From NCBI GenBank assembly GCA_009746045.1, contig RPFO01001478.1:1-52255 (forward strand): a DNA stretch of 52,255 nucleotides, written 5' to 3'. The stretch is from Mesostigma viride (Eukaryota; Streptophyta; Mesostigmatophyceae; Mesostigmatales; Mesostigmataceae). Both the position numbers and the translations under genes were made by a program. The notes under the pieces were generated by a model that was not told the DNA's origin, did not search any database, and saw only the letters and a program-made list of their open reading frames with translations. How positions within the stretch are numbered: position 1 is the first letter of the stretch; the number at the start of each line of letters is the position of its first letter. Below are positions 45,805 through 52,255 of the stretch, piece after piece.

Positions 45805-46062
45805 TTAGGCGCATAGGACGGCGTTGGCGCCGAGGGAGTGGAACACGCTGCGCGAGGAGGAGCGGATGACGGGGCGGACTTGGCCGCGGTGCTTGCGCTT
45901 GACGGTCGAGGAGGCCGACGGTGCTTCTTGGTATGGCCAGAACGAGCGTATCGTTCTGTTTGACGAGTGTTCCTCCGAATCGGATTCGATCGGATCTTCT
46001 TTGGCCGTATCAACCTTTCCCGCGCGGACCAGAGCGCCTCCCATGTTTAGATTAATTTTCAT
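45805..46062 (-). CDS. Small unknown protein at the edge of the coding region
   Basis: An 85-residue frame starting MKINLNMGGALVRAGKVDTA, with an acidic EDPIESDSEEHSS, a basic TVKRKHRGQVRPVIRSSSRS and a hydrophobic end. It is the last stretch on the right with viral-type composition. No promoter box is evident and no family is recognised. It may be a truncated or decayed gene. Confidence 0.35.
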   Translation of the reverse strand: MKINLNMGGALVRAGKVDTAKEDPIESDSEEHSSNRTIRSFWPYQEAPSASSTVKRKHRGQVRPVIRSSSRSVFHSLGANAVLCA

Positions 46063-47340
46063 GGCATTCCCGGGTTTCTGACACCTCCTCCTCCATGATT
46101 GCCATTTTCCTTTCGATCGATGTCTTGCTTCACTACCAATCGATCAATGCCCGTTAGGATCTATACCCTCTCGATCACGACTTAGATAGTAAGTCTTCGC
46201 AACCTTCGTGTTCATTTCACTCGACCAATCTTGCATTGTCCAACTTGTATTTGTCTCTCGCTTCTAGATAAGCCTTTTCATTTTATTGGTGTGTTTGATT
46301 AGGTCTCATATTAAAAAGCTCGCAGATCTTGGATTTCTGCTTACCGATCGCACGCGTCGCTCGTCGTAACGCGGATGTTAACTCGCGGCTGTAATAGAAG
46401 AAGGACCGCCCTGGCACGGATTTGGCCCAAAGCGGTCTTCATGGCTCTAGATAACGCACGTTCTGAAATCAAACCTGCAGCTGATGGCATCTAAAATTTG
46501 ACCATTTGCCATCGCATAAAACGGCCTCTTTCCCCGCCGCGGAGTAGATGCTACCCGCCTCTGAGCGGACTGTTATGGCCTTCTTGTCATCGTTCGTCGA
46601 CCACCCTTTTACCTGCATCCTTTGTGTCCAATACCGCAATGGGCGTCGAGACACACCTAGCTCTTTTCAAGTTCCATGTTGGACAAAATGGTTTGGATCA
46701 CTGATACGTCTTCTTTGTAATAGACTGTAGAAGAGGCGTTGTCGCGTTGCGTGCATTGTTAGTAGTCTAAGAGAAGAGGAGAATATCATGTGGACATGGC
46801 GATCCATAGCAGGTTCATATTACCCATACAATTGTAGTAGCCGAGGGCCTAAGTACTGATAGAGAGATGGCAGATCATTTGCCGAATGTACTAGACCAAA
46901 TAATCGTTGTTATCACTCGAATGTTGAGTGTGTCGCACTAGCATTAGTTCATGCAGGAACCAGTAGTTTTACTAAGTGCTGTGGCACTGTAAGGCTTAGG
47001 GTCGAGTTGCAGCGAGAATCAAGTCTAATGGTTTGTAGTTGTTCCCAAGGCAGTTCACTTGGTCAAGCCGCCCTGCAGCGAAAAACGGCGGATTCCGTGT
47101 GAGTATTATATTGATTAAACTCCAATGATTGATCTAGCTAAGGCTCCTTTATACTATTGTATACTGCCATGGACCCTGTTCTCTAATAATTTTATATCGT
47201 GGGAGATACACGCGACCTGGGCTTGTATGATGAGCGCTTGAAGTACAATTCATTTGGATTAGGCACGGTGCCCGAAAGGGTGGCCATTCACACCCGGGTT
47301 TGATCGGTTCCGTGTGGCGGATCTTGTGCTTCTAAATATA
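46063..47340. other. AT-richer non-coding DNA right of the viral block
   Basis: Base composition drops sharply in G/C compared with the left side, and no frame looks coding. The longest frame (46469-46654, minus) encodes an undistinguished 61 residues. No terminal repeat or attachment duplication is obvious by eye at the transition near 46,063. Confidence 0.6.
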
Positions 47341-50300
47341 ATCACGGAGAATGGACGTGAGAATCGCTCGAGAGAATGACATCAAAGCGACGGGCCAACA
47401 CCACAAGGGCGCGGCGAGGCGCAGTAAGGCTAGGGAGGGCGGCTAGGGGGGCGTGAGAGTAGTTGAAGTGCGGCGGGAGGATGTGCCATCGACGGCCCGA
47501 CATTCTGAGGAGCCCAGGCCCGCCCACCGTGGACAGCACATATTTGGAGATGCCCCTCATGGGGACACAGATCGCTCCGGAGGGCCATCTAGCGTGATAA
47601 TCAATTGCGCTCCGATGGTGTGCGGGCTGCCCGGACGCAGGCCGCGGTCGAATAGGGAGATCCTGCACTTGTGTTGGGCGGCGGGCGCACTGTGACGGCC
47701 AGGGGGCGGGTGCGGGCTGCCGGAGTGTTTCGTACATAATGCGCGCGAACCCGTACCGTACACAGGCGACTATAAGCGCCCTACGAGTAGATCTTGCTGG
47801 GCGCCGTTAGTATCGGGACCGCGGGTGGGGGAGCAGGCGCGACTGAGCTGCCCGGTGGATTACTCAGGTGCTTGCGGGCGGGCCCGGGACTGCACTGGTT
47901 GACCCAGCGGACTCGGTGACTGATCGTATATAAGGAATGCATTGAGTGAACGGCGCCTACTGCTACGCTATCACATCGATGGGAGGCGGTATGAGACCGG
48001 AGGTTAGGCATCCACCAATGCTCAGGTCTGGTCCCACGTGTGCTACCTGATAGCCGGTAAAAGGGTGTTCTACCGATCGTCGTAACTATGCGGCGTTGTT
48101 TTGGAGAGCTGGACGCAGTCACAGGGGATATCTGTAACGCGGACGCGTACTGTATGCTGCCGCTGGCGCAGTGACTTTGTGCAGGTTAAGCTGGCACCGT
48201 GGGTGCATACGCGCAGAGGGTGGTTAGGGCGATCACATGGGTGCCAACTTTGGGTTCGTTCCCCGGAGTCCGCGTTAGGAAGTGGCAGCCCACCCAGGCG
48301 AGCAGCCGAAGCATGGGTGTCCTGATTGTGCCGTTTGGTTCATTGAGGGAATGGGTCACGCCCATTGTTTTGTGGGCTTACACGTCTGTCTTGTGCCAGT
48401 CGTGATGTAATACCTGTCCCTAGCGCCTGGGGCCGTAGCACGTCGGCTTCGAATAAACGGAGGTGACCATGTAATAGACGGCGACGCACACGAGCCCCGG
48501 ACACAGGAAGTGCGCTGGTCTAAGTGCCGCTTTTTGAATGGCAACGTTGGACCAGGGCGGTGCCAGAAGGGAAATGAATTTGTACGCAAGCGGCAGTGAG
48601 GCCGCCTTCGAGGCCCAGGACACCATAAAGAAAGCCCACGTTCCATTACCCTGACAACAAAACAGACAGAACCTATAATCCTGTCTAGCTTGCCCCGGTG
48701 AGCACCATGCTAGCGGTTTGAACTAGTCGTGAACACTTGGAGACAGCAAGCAGGCTTCCTTTCTGTCTAGGACTCCGGTAGTGAGTTTCGAGCAGGAACC
48801 ATAAGAAACAGCGTTAGAGGTCCGTCCTGAGGTTTAGGAACGGTTGGAGATTTTGCACGATGGTTCGGTACGTGGCACCCCCAAAATTAAACGTTAAAGG
48901 CCGAGCAATCGTATGGAGCTGTTCCTGGATCGCGCATCAACTCACCTGGGGTCATGGAGCAAAAGGCCAAAGTGAAGCGTGAACTGCAAGCGACAAGCGC
49001 GGTTACCTCTCTACCCGGCTCGCGATCTGCGAGGCCGACTCAGTCGGTTGCCTGAGCTGTGGGTAGCAGAGGACAACGAGCACTGAGGCTGCCCATCAAA
49101 ACGGTTTATAATGTACTCAATCTATCAGCGTCCCTGCTTGCCGGCAGTGCCCGCGGAAGAACTAGCCTTCGAGAGCGCGTCAGATCAATCCTAACAGGTG
49201 CAGCAGAGCGCTAGTCCAGGGTCAGGTGCTCGCGGTTGATTACGCCTCGCAGCAAAGATGTTCCCCAAGGCCAAGGCGAGCGCGCTAGCCGGAGCGACAT
49301 ACTCCACCGAAGCCCCAAGTGTTTCAGACAGGGCTGGGACAATCTGAGTGTTCCCTGTGTTATGTGTACCGCACACTGATTTCACGGCCAGGCACAGGTC
49401 TGATGCCTTAAAGGTGAATGTGCCAACGCCTCATCTACACGACCACAGTGCGGCTTGAGTTGGCCCTGACTCCCGCGGTTGTTATAGAAGTCGGCGGCCG
49501 ACCTAGGGAGGGTTTACCAGTCGACAGGCCCCTATGCAGGAGGTGTTGTGACGGACGGAGCACCCATATGGCCGTAAGGACTTCAGCCGAGACTAAACAG
49601 GTAGCATGGTCCGCTGCGTGAAAGTGCCGCGTTGGTATCCTGAGATGGCGAATGCAGCGGCACGGAGGCTGTGAATCAGCATTCCGTCTTGGGGCGTTTC
49701 ACTGTCCTTTAAGATAACGTGCGCAGCTCCGTCACGTGGACGGTGCAAGTGTTTCTAGATGCACCATTAGGCATGGACGTGCTTGTGGCAGCCCCGAGGC
49801 AGAAGGACAGGCGTGAGCGGTCCCCCTCATTTCTGATGCTGAGATGTGGCCTCGCAGGGCACCGGACACGCGGTACGTGAGCGGCTCAGCTGGTAGGACG
49901 GCCGAGATGCGCTGATCACATCACGCTTTCACGTGGCCCTGAAAGTCCTTGACGTGCGAGCTGTTCTCACCTAGTGGCCAAGCTGGTCAGCTGCACCGCC
50001 GTGGTGAGGCGCCCGCTCGGTGGTGAAAGTACGCACCCCGTCAGCAATTTGACTTTGAGCAATTAACAAGACCGAACGCTCGCCAGACCCCGCGCTACCG
50101 TTGCCACCACCCGCTGCGGGGGACGGGATCTCAATGGGTGGGGCAAGGTCCAGGGTCTTAGATGATCAATGTCGCTGGTGGCAGCCAGCGGAAGGTGACT
50201 ATGATCAGCGGATGTACGAGTCACGGGATGGCGCACGAGAGGCGGCAGATATGTCTGGGTATGGCTTCGCATGATGCCCACCTTATTTGCGCCTGAGGCC

Positions 50301-50757
50301 AACTGCGGAGCACGTGCCGCGCGCCGGGACTCCGGGGGCAGTGAGCCGTCCTGTGTGGTGGGCCGCTTGGTGTTCCGCGGGGGATGCGAGGAAGAGGGAG
50401 CGCTATGCCTACGGGGTCCTTCGGCATTGGTACTGGAACTGAGGAGATGTGCGTGTGCCCGAGGAAACGGGGGCATCGTACAGTGGGCTTTACGTTGGGG
50501 TGCTTTTGCCAATGGAAGTCGGTTGCGTATGGTGGCCAAGGCGAATGTCGGGCTAGTATGGGGCAAGTATGGAGGACGAGCTCATTTGGGGCCCTGGCGG
50601 AGGTGGACGGACAGGTTCGTGTGGCGGGCTTGGCCCACACCCATCGAGGGCATTGGCCGCCTTCGCTTCTTCCACAGGAGCTAGGCTGTGCATCCGTGAC
50701 AATACGCAGGTGATGCACCCACATAGACGATAAGCCCCATCCCTGCTGTGCACAGTG
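47341..50757. other. Featureless mixed-composition DNA, no gene seen
   Basis: About 3.4 kb of intermediate G/C content with only short, unconvincing frames on both strands. I see no conserved motif, RNA gene, or transposon end. The texture is like old, unconstrained intergenic DNA. The longest frames (up to 246 codons, minus, 50221-50961) are Pro/Ser-rich because they read across the purine tract. Confidence 0.55.
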
Positions 50758-50917
50758 ACAGTGAGGCGGGAGGAGAGGAAGAGGAGAGAAAGGGTGAGAA
50801 AGAGGGAAGGAGGAGGGGAGGAGGAGGGAGGGGGAGGGAGAGGGGGAGGGAGAAATGGAGGGGGGGAGGGGAGAGGAAGGGGGACGCAGAGGATAGGGAG
50901 AGGGAGAGAGAGAGGAT
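50758..50917 (+). repeat. Purine (GA-rich) low-complexity tract
   Basis: About 160 bases are almost all G and A on the plus strand, with many GGGAGG and GGAGGA units and one GGGGGGG run. The mirror strand is all C/T. Such tracts are typical of eukaryotic genomes and can form triplex or G-quadruplex structures. Confidence 0.85.
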
Positions 50918-51381
50918 GCCGGAATGGGAGCCGGATAGACTGGTAGATGAGACGTGCCCATCTACCGCCTTGGAATAAGTGGTTGACAAGTTTACTCATG
51001 GTTGTCGGCAAGTAGAGCAATGCACGCCCTGCTTAGCTCGAATTTAAATCAATGAGTTGAAGTTTGGGAGAGCTGCATTTTGCTTGAATGAAGAATGTGT
51101 TAGCATGGCCAAACTTTTATGGCTTGTAGCCAAATCCTCTTGGGGTATGTGCACCGTTGTACTAGCGGTGTGTCAATTGCGAGATTCTGTCTTGTAGCGA
51201 ATGTGGTCCTCTCACCATGCAGCCTGGTATGATTGTTGGGGCAAATGCAGCCACACCATCATTGTCATCCGATCTGGTGTATTTGCCATTTGCACACCTT
51301 TGTATTTAAGGCCATATATGATGATGTCCTTGTTATTAATGTGTATATGCGAAAAGAGGCATAATCATGCTTGTATATAGT

Positions 51382-52110
51382 GCTAGCAAATGTCACAACC
51401 TTTACCTATGCCTGACCTTCACAAGTTGAGGATGTCTAAGTAGTGGCCAAACAGTTATTTACAACAATTCACAGTTTTTCGAACATAGTGAGGCATCTAT
51501 ACTTACCAAATGCTGAAAAAGGCAAAAATTGCACCATTTATGCTAGCAAACGCAACTATTTTGAGATCAAAACTGGGCCCAAACTGGCCCAATGGTCTAA
51601 TCTAGGTGGTGTTTAGGTTGCTTCCAACATTTCATAGCTTTCTGACATAGTTTGATATTGTTTTAGTAGCCTTCACTGAGCAAAATTGCTAGAAAATGGC
51701 AAAACACCATTTATGCTAGCAAACTGTCAAATAATTATGACGGTCAGACTGAGCCCAAAACTTGGCCCATGGGTCTAATCTATGGTGTTTAGAGTTGCTT
51801 CCCAATATTTCATAGCTTTATGACGTAGTTTGAATATTGTTTTAGTACTTACACTGAGCAAAATGCTGAAAAATGCAAAAATGACGTATTTGCTAGACGT
51901 CACTATTTTTGAGTTTCAAGATTGACCCAAACTTTTGCATGGTCCTAATTCTAGTGGTAATTAGGTTGCTTTGCAAATACCAGATGATGGTTTGACGTGA
52001 TTTAGTACCTGTTTCCTATTTATTACATTTAATTTACAAAAAATGGACAAAAATGTACCTTCATTGCTAGCAAATGTCACAAAGATACGTCCGATCGATA
52101 CCAAACTTTG
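51382..52110. repeat. Satellite-like tandem repeat, period about 160-177 bp
   Basis: The core TGCTAGCAAA (or TGCTAGA) recurs at 51381, 51541, 51714, 51891 and 52065. Between cores a shared order appears: ACTGAGCAAAATGCT-like, AAAATGGCAAAA, then GGTCTAATCTA, GTGTTTAGGTTGCTT and TTTCATAGCTTT. Copies are diverged by substitutions and small indels, and similar DNA extends to the window end. Nucleosome-length monomers of this kind are characteristic of eukaryotic centromeric or subtelomeric satellites. Confidence 0.75.
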
Positions 52111-52255
52111 TACGAAGGTCTATTTTGGTTGCAAACATCATCATGCAATTTTCAGCATAAAAAGACAAAACTTTCGTACGAAAGTACATTTTGGCGTCTG
52201 GAGTACATCTTAATGGGCTGGTAGGACAGCAGTCGCTTTCGAAGCTGACCAGGAC

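Noticed and set aside
71-46062. Programmed ribosomal frameshifting as the explanation for the many broken frames
   Set aside because: Breaks lie in diverse contexts without a common slippery heptamer or downstream structure, and in both directions.
46469-50961. Short ORFs in the right-hand region
   Set aside because: Low complexity or random-looking translations, no motifs, no promoter boxes, and composition unlike the viral genes.
1-52255. tRNA or rRNA genes
   Set aside because: No cloverleaf with a T-loop GGTTCRA pattern or rRNA core sequence was noticed on either strand by eye.

Overview
The window suggests a large nucleocytoplasmic DNA virus (Nucleocytoviricota, phycodnavirus-like) joined on its right side to unrelated, eukaryote-like DNA. 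Positions about 1-46,060 are GC-rich and densely coding on both strands with short gaps. They carry hallmark genes of such viruses: a D5-type SF3 helicase, a separate AEP primase, a poxvirus D6/D11-type SF2 helicase, a RuvC/A22-type resolvase, a YqaJ-type exonuclease, a BRO-N/KilA-like protein, a RING/TRAF protein, and several small families seen mainly in algal giant viruses. No major capsid protein, packaging ATPase, family B polymerase or RNA polymerase subunit is visible, so this is one part of a larger genome. The right part (46,063-52,255) has no recognisable gene. It ends in AT-rich satellite-like repeats with a period of about 160-177 bases. An endogenous viral element next to host DNA fits best, but a chimeric assembly cannot be excluded.

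Layout. 1-10.5 kb: zinc-rich and small virion-like membrane proteins, a candidate penton/minor capsid protein, an acetyltransferase-like protein with a repeat tail, the D6/D11-type helicase, and an internally duplicated protein. 10.5-13.7 kb: an adenosylcobalamin-dependent (class II) ribonucleotide reductase split by two predicted GT-AG introns, each carrying an ORF. 13.8-21.6 kb: two tandem, collinear paralogues of a huge fibre-like protein with lectin-like modules at different places. 21.7-27.5 kb: BRO-N-like protein, A494R-like protein, a capping-like nucleotidyltransferase, the primase, a PduO-type cobalamin adenosyltransferase, and a SLATT-like protein. 27.5-36.6 kb: membrane and virion-like proteins, YqaJ, RuvC, and a zinc/F-box-like/metalloprotease protein. 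36.6-43.2 kb: D5 helicase, RING-TRAF protein, small conserved viral proteins, and a VSR-like endonuclease. 43.3-46.1 kb: mostly broken genes (metalloprotease, ssDNA-binding-like protein, HNH nuclease).

How they work together. The replication and recombination genes (primase, SF3 helicase, resolvase, exonuclease) sit with a nucleotide-supply module. The reductase makes deoxynucleotides with adenosylcobalamin, and the adenosyltransferase about 12.5 kb away can make that cofactor; it shares a divergent promoter with the primase. The fibre paralogues look like host-attachment proteins.

Many genes are interrupted by single frameshifts, often in G/C homopolymers. These could be read errors or real decay. 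Frameshifts become much denser to the right of 43.3 kb, which points to real decay or low coverage near the junction. Spans given for broken genes cover all frames that belong together.
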